64,000 nucleotides of DNA from UBA10349 sp003485905 (GCA_943787185.1 CALSLL010000002.1:558001-622000); one strand, 5' to 3'; positions 8,941 to 19,153 are shown, counted from the first letter of the stretch. The notes: generated from the letters alone by a model not told the origin. Translations and numbers: made by a program.

Positions 8941-9537
8941 ATGGGCACGCAAAATACAATCATGCAAAAAACATCTTTACGAAGATTCAGCTGGCCTGCA
9001 ATGGCAGCCGGTGTCGTAAGTGTTATTTCTGTCTTCAATGTAGAGGCTCAAGATGTCTACTACGCTAAGGTGGTCAGTGTAGAGCCTATCGTAGAATCCG
9101 TTCGAGTTAGTGAGCCTGTAGAACAATGTTGGGTTGAGTCTCAACCAGCATATAACTCTTATAATTCCCATCGAAGTAATGTTTACGACAATGGCTATAG
9201 AAGTAGCAGCACCCCAAATATATTGGGCGTGATTATTGGTGGCGTAATAGGTAATCAGTTTGGAAGTGGTCGAGGGACAGGTCTAGCCACCGTTGCGGGT
9301 GCAGTATTGGGCGGTTCGGTTGCAAATGATATCAAGCAAGATAATCGGTACAACCGTCCTACCACCAGCTATCGTAATGTTGAACGTTGTGAGATAACTC
9401 AACAACAACATCGTGAAGAGCGAATAGTGGCCTATGACGTTAGATACCGTTATAACGGTGAGGTTTATCACACCCAAATGGATCATCGTCCAGGTGATGA
9501 AATTAAGGTTGCGGTCAACGTTGTACCGGTACGGTAA
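8941..9537 (+). CDS. Glycine-zipper 2TM domain envelope protein
   Basis: Predicted exported envelope protein of 198 aa from the ATG at 8941, which has GGGAGG 6 bases upstream. The frame is open further upstream, but no better ribosome site is seen there. The N-terminus looks like a signal peptide (WPAMAAGVVSVISVFNVEA). Near the middle is a glycine-zipper segment (LGVIIGGVIGNQFGSGRG, then a second GAVLGGSVAND), as in the Rick_17kDa antigen / SlyB-like families. The C-terminal half is a small beta-rich domain (ERIVAYDVRYRYNGEVYHTQM, with a PGD turn) common to this family. Its role is probably outer-membrane structural. Another small exported protein gene follows. Confidence 0.8.
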   Translation: MGTQNTIMQKTSLRRFSWPAMAAGVVSVISVFNVEAQDVYYAKVVSVEPIVESVRVSEPVEQCWVESQPAYNSYNSHRSNVYDNGYRSSSTPNILGVIIGGVIGNQFGSGRGTGLATVAGAVLGGSVANDIKQDNRYNRPTTSYRNVERCEITQQQHREERIVAYDVRYRYNGEVYHTQMDHRPGDEIKVAVNVVPVR

Positions 9538-9584
9538 AGCGTTATGGTGAAATTATACTAAATTGGTATATAATTTAGGGTGTT

Positions 9585-9917
9585 ATGACTATCAACGTTT
9601 CAATTAAACGTAGCAGGCTTCGGTGCGCAACCGCGTTGCGAGTAGCGTTCGCTAGTTTATTGGTTTGCACGAGTCTGGTCTTTTCTGGATTGGCTGTTGC
9701 ACAAGGTCCTGATCAAAACTTGCAGTTGGTTAATCCTAAAGAGCGTTCTTTAATCGCTCGTGAATTGATGTCGAGTAAACAGGCCGCGCAAATTGCAACC
9801 AGTCGGGCTGGTGGTGGTCGAGTAATTGACGTGCAACCGCTGCGTTCCAACGAGGCTGGTTATAGGGTCAAATTATTCAAGGAAGGCACCGTTCGCACGA
9901 TCATTGTTCGCGATTAG
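9585..9917 (+). CDS. Small exported PepSY-like protein upstream of a two-component system
   Basis: A 110-aa protein with a long signal peptide (hydrophobic core AFASLLVCTSLVFSGLAVA, cleavage near residue 40). The mature part (SSKQAAQIATSRAGGGRVIDVQPL, then YRVKLFKEGTVRTIIV) matches the PepSY pattern of a helix followed by two strands. Such genes often sit just before PhoP/PhoQ-type operons, where the product may modulate the sensor. That role is inference from context. It lies 83 bases before the response regulator on the same strand. Confidence 0.7.
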   Translation: MTINVSIKRSRLRCATALRVAFASLLVCTSLVFSGLAVAQGPDQNLQLVNPKERSLIARELMSSKQAAQIATSRAGGGRVIDVQPLRSNEAGYRVKLFKEGTVRTIIVRD

Positions 9918-10000
9918 ATTCACAGTACTCGTCCGGGCTTAATATCCCATGGATGGTTTTACCTAGAAACACCAATTCCCATACGTCACAGGTCTAATCT

Positions 10001-10681
10001 ATGCGATTGCTAGTTGTCGAGGATGAACTTACTCTTCAAGAGCAAATCGCAGCCAGATTGCGCTCGGAAGGATATGTCGTTGATGTGTCTGGTGATGGTG
10101 AAGATGCTATTTATCGAGGGCGTGAGTACCCGATTAATATGGCAATTGTGGATATTGGTTTGCCAGGGATTAATGGGATAGAAGTGATTAAGCAATGGCG
10201 TACTGAGAATTTAGCATTTCCGGTACTAATACTGACCGCGAGGGATCGATGGCAGGATAAAGTGGAAGGTCTTGAGTCTGGGGCAGATGACTACTTAACC
10301 AAACCATTTCATATTGAAGAATTAGTTGCTCGAGTGAAAGTTCTTCTGCGTCGCTCGGTTGGCTTGGCTCAGAGCGTTTTAGTTTGTGGGCCAATGGAGA
10401 TTGATACGACTAGCCAACTAGTAAAACTACACGGTGAGAACGTGGATTTGACTGCTTACGAGTATCGCTTACTTTCTTACATGATGCTTAATACCGGTAA
10501 AGTGCTATCAAAAATGGAATTAGTTGAACATATATATGAGGAAGACACGGACCGGGATAGCAACACAATTGAAGTGTTTGTCCGTCGATTACGCAAGAAA
10601 CTGGACCCGGAAAGCACGCTTCAGCCAATAGAGACGCTACGTGGTAGAGGATATCGATTTAATTTGGATCGCGATTCTTGA
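10001..10681 (+). CDS. OmpR/PhoP-family response regulator
   Basis: DNA-binding response regulator of 226 aa. The receiver domain covers residues 1-115, with acidic pocket EDE (7-9), phospho-acceptor D51 in VDIGLPG, T79 and K101 (LTKPF). The winged-helix Trans_reg_C domain is at about 125-222 (DLTAYEYRLLSYMM, SNTIEVFVRRLRKKL, ETLRGRGYRF). The kinase gene follows with a TTGA overlap, so the two are translationally coupled. Sequence style fits the PhoP/QseB branch. The signal and targets are unknown. Confidence 0.93.
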   Translation: MRLLVVEDELTLQEQIAARLRSEGYVVDVSGDGEDAIYRGREYPINMAIVDIGLPGINGIEVIKQWRTENLAFPVLILTARDRWQDKVEGLESGADDYLTKPFHIEELVARVKVLLRRSVGLAQSVLVCGPMEIDTTSQLVKLHGENVDLTAYEYRLLSYMMLNTGKVLSKMELVEHIYEEDTDRDSNTIEVFVRRLRKKLDPESTLQPIETLRGRGYRFNLDRDS

Positions 10682-12048
10682 ACGGTTCACTTCGTAACAG
10701 ACTTTTGATTGCAGCCGGGGCACTCCTGGCTTTTTTTCTAGGTGCTGCAGGAGTAATTTTAGAAAGGGCATTTCAGGAGAGTGTTGAAGAGAACATTTAC
10801 AGTGCTCTGCAGAGTAAATTATTTGGCTTAATGGCGGTTATCGAGGTTTCCAACGATAGTGTCATTGTCTCTGATGTTCTTCCCGAGTCCCGCTACAACC
10901 AAATGGACTCTGGATTGTATTCTGAAATCCGAGGACGTGGTGGTAGTTTGGAGTGGAGGTCACCGTCTTTGGGTGGGCGAGCGCTACCGGTTTTTAGTTC
11001 GCTGCCGGGCGATTTTCGTTACTACGATGACCTGATTCCAGAAAGTCAGGAGTTTGATCAAATTCAGTTGGTTGCAATGGGGTTAGATATTGATTGGGAG
11101 GGCGAATCAGGGGATATAACCACGCTATCTTTGCTGGTTGCAGAAGATCATGCGCCCTACGACGAGCAGATTGCGGCATATAGGAGAACCTTGTGGTTTT
11201 GGCTTGGTGGTCTCGCTTTTGCGTTGTTGCTTATGCAGGGACTGTTACTTTTTTGGGCGTTAATTCCGTTACGACGAGTGGCATCTGAGTTAGGAGAGGT
11301 AGAGAATGGAGTATTGCGTGCCCTGAACTCTGATTATCCAAAAGAATTACTCCCTTTGTCTGACCGTATCAACCGGTTTATTGATCACGAGGCGCGCCAA
11401 AGAGAGCATCAGAAAAATGTTTTAGGTGACTTGGCGCATAGTTTAAAAACACCGCTGGCGGTGATGCGCGGTATGCTTAACGAACAAGCTGACGCGAACA
11501 AGCAACTCGATGCGATGCAGGACATTATTGACTATCAGTTGCAGCGCGCTTCTACGATGGGGCGTCGCATGTTTACCGAACCTGTGGAGGTGGCGCCTGA
11601 ATTGGGCCGCATTATTCGTTCGCTGACCAAGGTATATGCGGGACGAACTATTGATTTCAGAGTCGATGTGGCTGAAAGTTCGGATGGTAAGAATCTTAGA
11701 TTTTTTGGTGATAAAGGCGATTTGCTCGAAATACTGGGTAATTTATTGGATAACGCATGTAAGCATTGCAAGGATGTAGTCAAGATTACCGCGAATACTT
11801 TGGTCGTCTCTGCTGAAGAGGCACCTAGAGGCTTACAACTTATCATTGAAGATGATGGCCCTGGAATACCGATAAAGCAAAGAAGTAAGGTGATGCAACG
11901 CGGAGTCCGAGCAGATAGTAGGACGAGTGGCCATGGTATTGGTTTAGCGACTGTATCGGCGATAGTTGATGGCTACGGCGGAATGGTAGAGATTGGTGAT
12001 TCACAATTGGGTGGGGCTAGAGTTGTAGTTAGCCTACCCGCTGAGTAG
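10678..12048 (+). CDS. PhoQ-like sensor histidine kinase
   Basis: Inner-membrane sensor kinase partnered with the preceding regulator. The start is TTG at 10678, overlapping the regulator's TGA. It is 456 aa. TM1 is at about 8-28 and TM2 at about 171-195, enclosing a periplasmic domain of about 140 residues. The HisKA box is LGDLAHSLKTPL, with phospho-acceptor H254 and the LAHSLKTPLAV form typical of PhoQ-type kinases. The HATPase N box LLDNACKHCKD is near 355, G1 EDDGPGIP near 392 and G2 GHGIGLATV near 417. The PhoQ-like label rests on these motifs and on the PepSY neighbour, not on a known ligand. Confidence 0.9.
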   Translation: MNGSLRNRLLIAAGALLAFFLGAAGVILERAFQESVEENIYSALQSKLFGLMAVIEVSNDSVIVSDVLPESRYNQMDSGLYSEIRGRGGSLEWRSPSLGGRALPVFSSLPGDFRYYDDLIPESQEFDQIQLVAMGLDIDWEGESGDITTLSLLVAEDHAPYDEQIAAYRRTLWFWLGGLAFALLLMQGLLLFWALIPLRRVASELGEVENGVLRALNSDYPKELLPLSDRINRFIDHEARQREHQKNVLGDLAHSLKTPLAVMRGMLNEQADANKQLDAMQDIIDYQLQRASTMGRRMFTEPVEVAPELGRIIRSLTKVYAGRTIDFRVDVAESSDGKNLRFFGDKGDLLEILGNLLDNACKHCKDVVKITANTLVVSAEEAPRGLQLIIEDDGPGIPIKQRSKVMQRGVRADSRTSGHGIGLATVSAIVDGYGGMVEIGDSQLGGARVVVSLPAE

Positions 12049-12137
12049 TAGAACGATTAATTCAAACAATCTATCTGGTCAATATTTGATCTGCTTGGCT
12101 TATACTCCAGTTTTGATTCTTTAGCTCTAAATTGCAC

Positions 12138-12818
12138 ATGTCACAAGCTCGTAAAATAAGCCTGACCACTGCTGATGGACACACGCTAGCCGCGTTCGTG
12201 GCACAACCAGATCAGATGGTAAAAGGCGGCATCGTAATTCTCCAAGAAGTATTCGGTATTACCGGTCATATGCAGGCGTTAGTCGAACAATATGCGGGTT
12301 TAGGATACTTGGCTATAGTGCCCGCATTGTTTGATCGGGCAGCGCCTTATACTGCCGTACCTTATTCAAATCCAGACGCGGGTCGCTTATTAGCGACAGA
12401 GTCCAACGAACGGGAATTACTATTAGATATTGATACTGCCATTTCGTATCCAAAAGGATCTGTGGATGAGGTTGTGGTCTCGGGATATTGCTGGGGTGGC
12501 TCGCTAGCGTACTTGACGGCCTGTGAGCTGGATGTGCAAGCGGTAGTTTCTTATTACGGCACCCGCACGGTTTCTTACCTTTCCAAGCGCCCGAAATGCC
12601 CGGTACAGTTCCATTTTGGTGGTTTAGACGAGCTGGTTTCTAGTGACGTTATAGAGCAAACAAGGAAAGCTCTGCCAGATGAGGAGTATTATATTTATCC
12701 CGAAGCCGGACACGGTTTTAATTGTACCGAGCGAGCATCTTTCGACCCTTTGGCTTCTGATTTAGCGCTCACTAGGGTACTAGGGTTTTTTGCCAAAAAT
12801 TTAAAAAAGACGGTGTGA
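12138..12818 (+). CDS. Dienelactone hydrolase family protein
   Basis: Alpha/beta hydrolase of the carboxymethylenebutenolidase family, cytoplasmic, 226 aa from the ATG at 12138. A TTG two codons earlier is less likely. The triad is visible: nucleophile C118 in GYCWGG, D164 in GGLDELV, H192 in EAGHGFNC. The QEVFG glutamate near residue 37 is also conserved in the family. The natural substrate may be a dienelactone or another ester and is not predictable. A nitroreductase gene follows 8 bases after the stop, so the two are probably co-transcribed. Confidence 0.9.
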   Translation: MSQARKISLTTADGHTLAAFVAQPDQMVKGGIVILQEVFGITGHMQALVEQYAGLGYLAIVPALFDRAAPYTAVPYSNPDAGRLLATESNERELLLDIDTAISYPKGSVDEVVVSGYCWGGSLAYLTACELDVQAVVSYYGTRTVSYLSKRPKCPVQFHFGGLDELVSSDVIEQTRKALPDEEYYIYPEAGHGFNCTERASFDPLASDLALTRVLGFFAKNLKKTV

Positions 12819-12826
12819 ATTAAATT

Positions 12827-13378
12827 ATGGATGCGATAGAAAACTTAACTCGTAGAGTTTCAAATCCGAAGCTTATTGAGCCCGGTCCAAATAAGGAACA
12901 ATGGGAGATCATCATGCAGTCTGCGTTGAGAGCTCCAGACCATGGGAAGTTACGGCCTTGGCGGTTTATTCGAATAGAAGGCCAAGGGCGAGTTCACTTT
13001 GGTCAGCTGTTACACGATATTAAGCAACGTGAAGGCGCTGAACAGAGGGTGTTGGAAAAGTGCTTAAACTCCGGATTGCGGGCACCAGTATTAGTTGCTG
13101 TGGTTGCCGCGATAAAACCCAGCGAAAAGATACCGGTGATTGAACAAGAATACTCTGCAGCAGCGGCAGCCAATAGTATGGTGTTAGCGGCTCATGCATT
13201 AGGGTTAGCAGCCATCTGGCGATCCGGTTGGGCCTGCTTTCATAGAGAGGTATGCACAGCATTGGGCTTATCCGAGCAGGAAAAGTTGGTGGGTTACGTA
13301 TATATTGGAAGCCCTGAGATAGAAGCGAAACAAGTGCCTGTGCATGAATTATCGGATTTTGTAGAGGTATGGCCATAA
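12827..13378 (+). CDS. YdjA-like nitroreductase family protein
   Basis: FMN-dependent NAD(P)H oxidoreductase of 183 aa, the short YdjA type. The N-terminal RRVSNPKLIEPGPN and SALRAPDHGKLRPWRF match the YdjA pattern (R-S..kl..PaP, ApDHg.LrPWrf), which forms the flavin phosphate site. The central EYSAAAAANSMVLAAHALGLAAIWRSG and the C-terminal VGYVYIG are family hallmarks. The physiological substrate is unknown. It lies directly downstream of a dienelactone hydrolase, with no known functional link. Confidence 0.88.
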   Translation: MDAIENLTRRVSNPKLIEPGPNKEQWEIIMQSALRAPDHGKLRPWRFIRIEGQGRVHFGQLLHDIKQREGAEQRVLEKCLNSGLRAPVLVAVVAAIKPSEKIPVIEQEYSAAAAANSMVLAAHALGLAAIWRSGWACFHREVCTALGLSEQEKLVGYVYIGSPEIEAKQVPVHELSDFVEVWP

Positions 13379-13533
13379 TATCTGTTGCTAAGGAGCCTTC
13401 GGGGTTGGGCATATATACACCCATATAAACAACAGAATGCGATAGTTTGATTTAATACACGGGCTTAGAGTTACATATTCGACAGCTATATCTTTAACAG
13501 AATTTCTGCGTGTTTTTACAGTTGGGCAAATCG

Positions 13534-14496
13534 ATGCAAGTAATTGAGAAATATTCACGAATATGGAGAGTAAGCGCACTTCTATTGTTAATTAGCGCGT
13601 GTTCTAGCGAAGATGTTTCGGATCGATATGTGGGTTATGTCGAGGCTGAATGGGTTTATGTCGCGGCACCACAGTCGGGTTGGCTTATATCTCCCAGCGT
13701 AGAAGAGGGAAGCACGTTGGTGTCGGGGGAAGTGTTGTTTCAGCTAGATACTGATCAGCAGGTAGGCCAACTAGCAGAAGCCGTCGCAAGAACTTCACAG
13801 GCTGCAGCTCAAGCTAAAGATATAGACAGTGGTGCCCGGCCAGCTGAAATAAACGCTTTGCTTGCTCAGCAACAACAGGCTGAAGCTAGATTGGTGCTCG
13901 CTGAATCTGAACGCGACAGAGTAGCTCCTTTGGTGGCTAAAGGAGTGCTGAGCAATAATAGAGGGGATCAAGCCGTGGCAGAATTTGAGGCTTCGCTGGC
14001 AGCCGTAGACGCGGCCAAGGAGGCGGTTAATGTGGCGATGCTTGCGGGTCGTGAGCAGGCGCAGTTGGGAGCAGCTGCAGCCTATGAGTCTGCGCAGGCA
14101 ACCCAAACCGTTGCGCAATGGCGACTTGAGCAGAGAACGGTGCATACGTTAATCGATGCCAGGGTTGAACAGGTATTTCAAAGACAGGGCGAATTTGTTA
14201 ATGCTGGATCTCCCGTGGTGGCGCTATTACCTAGTAATGGCCTTAAAGTTCGCTTTTTTATGCCACAAGCAAAACTGCCAAGTCTGACTGTCGGTCAGTC
14301 GATAGAAGTGTTTTCTGACGGCAGTAGCATGCCGCTAACAGCTAATATTTCATATATATCAGCGGTTGCTGAATTCACGCCACCGGTTATTTATAGCGCT
14401 GAAGTGCGCGACAAACTGGTCTTCATGGTGGAGGCGTCGTTGCCTTCAAATACTGAATTGAATCCTGGCTTACCAGTCGACGTAAGTTTGCAATGA
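13534..14496 (+). CDS. HlyD-family membrane fusion lipoprotein of an ABC exporter
   Basis: Periplasmic adaptor subunit, 320 aa from the ATG at 13534. The N-terminus has a lipobox (LLISAC, Cys at residue 23), so it is probably lipid anchored. A biotinyl-lipoyl-like half (VAAPQSGWLISPSVEEGSTLVSG) is followed by a long alanine- and glutamine-rich coiled-coil hairpin (about 75-200) and a second lipoyl half (IDARVEQVFQRQGEFVNAGSPV). This is the YbhG-like layout. It overlaps the ATPase gene by ATGA, and the next genes supply ATPase and permease, forming a tripartite exporter. Confidence 0.88.
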   Translation: MQVIEKYSRIWRVSALLLLISACSSEDVSDRYVGYVEAEWVYVAAPQSGWLISPSVEEGSTLVSGEVLFQLDTDQQVGQLAEAVARTSQAAAQAKDIDSGARPAEINALLAQQQQAEARLVLAESERDRVAPLVAKGVLSNNRGDQAVAEFEASLAAVDAAKEAVNVAMLAGREQAQLGAAAAYESAQATQTVAQWRLEQRTVHTLIDARVEQVFQRQGEFVNAGSPVVALLPSNGLKVRFFMPQAKLPSLTVGQSIEVFSDGSSMPLTANISYISAVAEFTPPVIYSAEVRDKLVFMVEASLPSNTELNPGLPVDVSLQ

Positions 14497-15428
14497 CCGA
14501 GTATGCGATTGATGTCCATGGGCTAGTTAAACGGTTCGGAGACAAAGCTGCGGTCAATGGAATCAGTATTCAAATGCCCAGAGGGCAGGTCTGGGGTTTT
14601 CTTGGTCCGAACGGATCTGGAAAGACAACTACGATACGAATGATTTGCGGATTGCTCAAGGTAAGTGAGGGAAGCGGTACCTGTTTAAATTTCGATATTG
14701 TCAGCGAGAGTAAAAAGATTAAAGCTCTCACTGGATATATGACCCAAAAATTTTCTTTTTGGGAAGACTTGACTATCCGTGAAAATATTGAATTTGTTGG
14801 GCGTTTATATCAACTCGAAGGACTTCGAAAGTGCGTTGATCAAACCCTAGAAACCTTGGGGTTGATAGATCGCCAATATCAGCTTGCCGGCGATTTATCC
14901 GGTGGTTGGAAACAACGGATGGCGTTAGCGGCTGTAACGATGCATAAGCCTGAGTTACTGTTACTGGATGAGCCCACGGCAGGCGTTGATCCGCAGGCGC
15001 GACGCGAATTTTGGGATCAAATTCATAATTTAACTTCGCAAGGTATGACCGTTTTGGTTTCAACGCATTACATGGATGAAGCAGAACGGTGTGATGAAAT
15101 TGTCTACTTGGCTAACGGTCAGTTAATTACTCAAGGTAGGGTAAACGATATTATTGATCAGTCGGGTCTGGTGACTTTCAGAGCAGAGGGTGTTGGTGTG
15201 CGACGTTTGTCCGAGGTTGTTGGATCAGAACCCGGGGTGGATTACGTATCTTATTTTGGTTCGGCGTTGCATGTTAGTGGGGCTGATGCGGATCTAATTG
15301 AGCGGGCTTTGAAGAAGGTTGGGAACGCTGAGGAAGAAATTCTGTGGGAGCAGGTTCGACCAAGTCTGGAAGATACCTTTATCGCGTTAATGGGGCGAGC
15401 TGGTATAGATGAGAGGTCTCATACGTGA
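14493..15428 (+). CDS. ABC transporter ATP-binding protein (ABC-2 exporter, YbhF-like)
   Basis: Cytoplasmic ATPase subunit of 311 aa. Walker A GPNGSGKTT is at about 38-46, the Q-loop MTQKFSFW near 83-90, the signature LSGGWKQRMALA near 135, Walker B LLLLDEPTAGVDP near 155-167 and the H-loop STHYMDEAE near 190. The signature has W after SGG (LSGGWKQ), a form seen in this exporter subgroup. The C-terminal 90 residues form the extra domain found in DrrA/YbhF-type ATPases. It starts on an ATGA overlap with the HlyD gene and ends on a GTGA overlap with the permease, so all three genes are translationally coupled. Confidence 0.93.
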   Translation: MTEYAIDVHGLVKRFGDKAAVNGISIQMPRGQVWGFLGPNGSGKTTTIRMICGLLKVSEGSGTCLNFDIVSESKKIKALTGYMTQKFSFWEDLTIRENIEFVGRLYQLEGLRKCVDQTLETLGLIDRQYQLAGDLSGGWKQRMALAAVTMHKPELLLLDEPTAGVDPQARREFWDQIHNLTSQGMTVLVSTHYMDEAERCDEIVYLANGQLITQGRVNDIIDQSGLVTFRAEGVGVRRLSEVVGSEPGVDYVSYFGSALHVSGADADLIERALKKVGNAEEEILWEQVRPSLEDTFIALMGRAGIDERSHT

Positions 15429-16562
15429 CAGTTAAAGGTTCCTGGAATCGCATTTGGGCGATTTTCCTAAAGGAGATTCATCAGATGCGGCGGGATAAAT
15501 TGACTTTTGGAATGTTATTTGGCATTCCAATTATTCAAATCATCCTATTTGGATATGCCATTAACACTGATCCGAAATTGTTGCCCACGGCAGTGCATGC
15601 AGAAGAACAGACGCCAATCATTCGAACTTTATTGGCTGGTATGAAGAGCTCTGGCTATTTTGATTTTGTCGGCACGACCAGCGATCCCAGAGAGAGCGCC
15701 GGAATGTTAGCGCGCGGTGAGGTGGCGTTTGTGGTTTCGTTTCCCGTAGGTTTTACCAAGCAACTGGTGCGTGGTGATCGCCCACAAGTACTGGTAGAGG
15801 CTGATGCCACGGATCCATCAGCAGCATCAAACGCGATTGGTAATTTGAACGCTATATTTTCCAGAGCACTAAACCACGATCTCGTTGGACCCCTGAGCGG
15901 ACTTGCGGCTCAGCCACCACCGTATGAGTTGCTGATCCATCCAAAATATAATCCAGAAGGTATTACACAATACAATATTGTTCCTGGACTATTGGGTGTC
16001 ATCCTTACCCTGACGTTGGTGATGATTATGGGTATGTCGATGGCCCGGGAGGTTGAGCGTGGAACAATGGAGAATTTACTGGCTTTTCCGGCCGAGCCGC
16101 ACGAGGTGATGCTTGGAAAGATTGCCCCCTATGTCGCGGTTGGGGCAGCGCAGACGATTGTGATATTGAGCGCAGCAAAAGTTCTGTTTGGAGTACCTTT
16201 TGTCGGTTCCTTTTCCGTACTATTACTAGGGATTTCTATTTTTATGGTCGCTAACCTTGCCGTGGGATTTGCTTTTTTCTACCTTTGCCAAATCTCAATT
16301 GCAGGCAATGCAAATGACTATTTTCTTTTTTCTACCGTCATTACTGCTTTCCGGGTTTATGTTCCCGTTTCGAGGGATGCCAACGTGGGCGCAGAATATT
16401 GGTGAGGCATTGCCTTTAACTCACTTCCTAAGAGTGGTGCGGGGAGTAATGCTTAAGGGTACTAGATTGGCTGATGTACAACAGCCAATGCTGATGATGA
16501 CGGGCTTTACCGTATTGGTGTGCGTAATAGCGATGCTACGATATCGGCGAACGCTTGATTGA
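15425..16562 (+). pseudogene. ABC-2 type permease, one frameshift in a T-run
   Basis: Membrane subunit of the HlyD/ABC exporter, like YbhS/YbhR. Frame 1 runs from GTG at 15425: cytoplasmic start, TM near 28-48, a large external domain, then NIVPGLLGVILTLTLVMIMGMSMAREVERGTMENL, the ABC-2 hallmark. At about 16271-16276 a run of six T replaces an expected five, so the frame ends wrongly. The correct continuation (FSTFAKSQLQAMQMTIFFFL, then SGFMFPFRGMPTWAQNIGEALPLTHF) is in the next frame to 16562. Stitched together, the protein has normal length, about 378 aa. The single homopolymer indel suggests sequencing error, though recent inactivation cannot be excluded. Confidence 0.85.
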
Positions 16563-16739
16563 TTTAGTGACGGTTAAGTCAGCAGTAAATTGTGATTTAA
16601 TTCTAGCGTACGTGGCGAGAATTAATATTCGATTGGTTTGGATGAGATGAGCCCCGGGGAGTGTGAAGTTACACTCCCATTACCTCAGGCTTATATCCGA
16701 AACTTTACTCGAGCCAACTTCTAGTAGTAACAGTGTCAG

Positions 16740-18928
16740 TTAATCCGCCAATGGATTAGGCCGTACCTGAAAATGTACCACTAGCGGACGAGTACCTTTA
16801 CCACCTTCTTTTAGCCACGGTGTTCGGTCACCGCTAGGTACCCATATTCCGCGACCTTTCCAGCCAGCTCCCGCATCATCCAATTCGACCTTCCAGTCCT
16901 TTGGCGTAAAACCCTAAAGGATAGGGGATTCGCAAAGTAGCAAACTCCCCATCTACATAGGCATGAACACCATCAAATAAGTTTCCCGTTGCAATGGGAG
17001 TGTTGGCGCCTAACCCTAAGGTATTGTGTTGGTCTACCCAGGTGTAATAACTAGACTCGACGCTGTACTCAGGTAAATCTACAAAGCCCGGTCCAGGTAA
17101 GTCGTGAAATGTCCATCCTTCGGGGCAGTGGTCACCGGTCGCTTCAGGGGCCATTTAACGGTCCTGTGCATTTGCGTCGATCAAACTCGCCCAAATGGCC
17201 ACTACCCATCGAGGACCATACAACGCCGTTTCTATCAATATCCGCCCCACGTATGCCGAAGCCTGGAAGGGGTGGGCGAAATATCTCACCGAGCCCAGTG
17301 GCTGGGTCATATCGGACTAAAAGCGCCAGGGAACCCAAAAGCATTAGTGCCCCATACCGAACCATCGACTGGATTAGGCATTATTGCGTAATAGCCAGCA
17401 CGAATTCGTTTGTCTTTCGTGGGGTCGATTGCTTCATCTGGTTCAACCCATTCGTCGACGTTACCATTTCCGTTGATATCCAAAATTAACGGTGACCAAC
17501 CTTGTGATGCGGAAGCATCGCCTGTCTCCAGAAACATTTTAGTATTCAGCCAGCCGAGAACTTCACCACCACCGCTAGTCCAAAGGGTATTATTTTCATC
17601 TTCTGCAAATTGCAGGTGATGGTTACCGTAGCATGTATCGACAAACTGAAATTCGCCGGTTTCAGGGTCGTAAACAGAAATATGCCTTACTGCACGCTCG
17701 GTAGGAAACAGCTGCGCGGAGGGGTGATCGGAACCTTCGCGGCAGAAATCAGGGTTTTCTGGGCCACGAATTCTCGAGGTCAACCATACGCGACCGTCTT
17801 GATCTAGCATTGGGTTATGTATATTTGCATGGCTATCCCAAATTGCTTCCTCACCCCAATAGGGAGAAGGCGCGATAACTGGATCTTCGTTAGTGGTCGG
17901 TGTGTCTTCGTCACGCGTGGGTACAAGCTGCACAGTATCTGTATTCGCAATAGGGTCGAGAATGGGCATTTCGTCGGTACTTAATTCTGGAGCACCATAC
18001 AATTTACCGTAACCGTTAACCGTTGGGTCGCGTCGATCAGTGCCCGAGAGATCATGCATATAGGCTTTTTCGTTAGACCAGTCGCGAACCGTAGCAAACT
18101 ACATTTTGCTCCACGCCGCTTGGTCGCTCGGGAGTTGCGTGTGGTACATGCTCCTGCAGCAATACGGTCTGTCCAATCACCGAGGTATTTCGCACCTAGT
18201 CCACCACTAACACGAGCCATCTGGTTAGCCATGTCATCACCGGCTTGACCTGAGGATATTCTTCGCATCCATGCTGCAGTGGAAGAGTCAAATTCTCCAA
18301 TATTGGTCGGTAAGGTTCTAGTTGCGAGTTGTCCTAACTGGTGACATCCGACGCAACCCATGTTTTTCATCCACATTAGATACGCATTTTTGCCCCCATT
18401 CACAACCCCATATTCTTCCTCTTGTGGCAAATGCATCATGGAATACCAGTAGGCCGCTGGATAAATTTCGGCGGCGGCAGCCGGGGTGGCAGCGGTAACG
18501 GCACTAAGCTCAACCGTTTTTCCAGGTTGACTAACGATTTTCTCAGAATCGCTTAGGCCATAACCCCGCACCCAAACATTGTAATTAGCTGGTGGAAGGT
18601 CCGGAATCAGAAATCGTCCATTATTGTCTGTAACTACGATTTTGGCGTAAAAGGTGTCCAGTTCATCAGTTTCAGCGATTACCCATACACCAGCTTCTGT
18701 TCCTGCCGAGCTACTTACTGTGCCCGTAATATCATTAGATGAGCTTTCAAGTGATGGAACTTCAACTGCATCGGGTTGGGCCGACATGTCTGTGTCGGTC
18801 ACCTGCTCAGTTTCTGTGCTATCGCTGCAAGCAATGATTATTGCTATCGTTGCAAAAAAACCTACCCTGGTAATTCTCTTTGCGCTGCGAAATATTTGGT
18901 TTAATACTTTATTCAGCTTAATCATCAT
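16740..18928 (-). pseudogene. Haem c-containing streptogramin-lyase-like lipoprotein with carboxypeptidase-regulatory domain, five frame breaks
   Basis: Predicted envelope lipoprotein. The likely start is one of the two ATGs at 18928/18925, just after GAGGAATA. A lipobox follows (IAIIIACSD), then a carboxypeptidase-regulatory-like domain (ITGTVSSSAGTEAGVWVIAE, later LPPANYNVWVRGYG), a haem c site CVGCHQLG, and a streptogramin-lyase (Vgb)-like propeller with repeated W and D/N motifs. Single-base insertions near 18148, 18096, 17320, 17148 and 16880 break the frame. Correcting each gives one continuous protein of about 727 aa ending HFQVRPNPLAD. Most sit in runs of 2-4 identical bases. Sequencing error is the simplest reading; recent decay is the alternative. 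The function is unknown, perhaps redox-linked. Confidence 0.8.
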
Positions 18929-19153
18929 TATTCCTCGTCTGTTCAGGTTGAACATGTCCCGGCACAACATATCGGCAAACACAGGTAATCGACCAAAAAG
19001 AATGCATTAGATCGGAGTTGATGTAAAGGAACGACTAGTAACGAAGTATTTCATTGGTCAATGCGAGTGCGTGCATAAGTTATTTTTCCGGCAAATGTCG
19101 GATAGTAAAATCTAGTAAATTTGCATAGACCACTACTTCGATTTTATGGGAGT

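Noticed and set aside
17104..17489. Plus-strand frames of 95 and 126 aa
   Set aside because: They lie antisense to the broken haem/streptogramin-lyase gene, whose minus-strand protein is clearly real.
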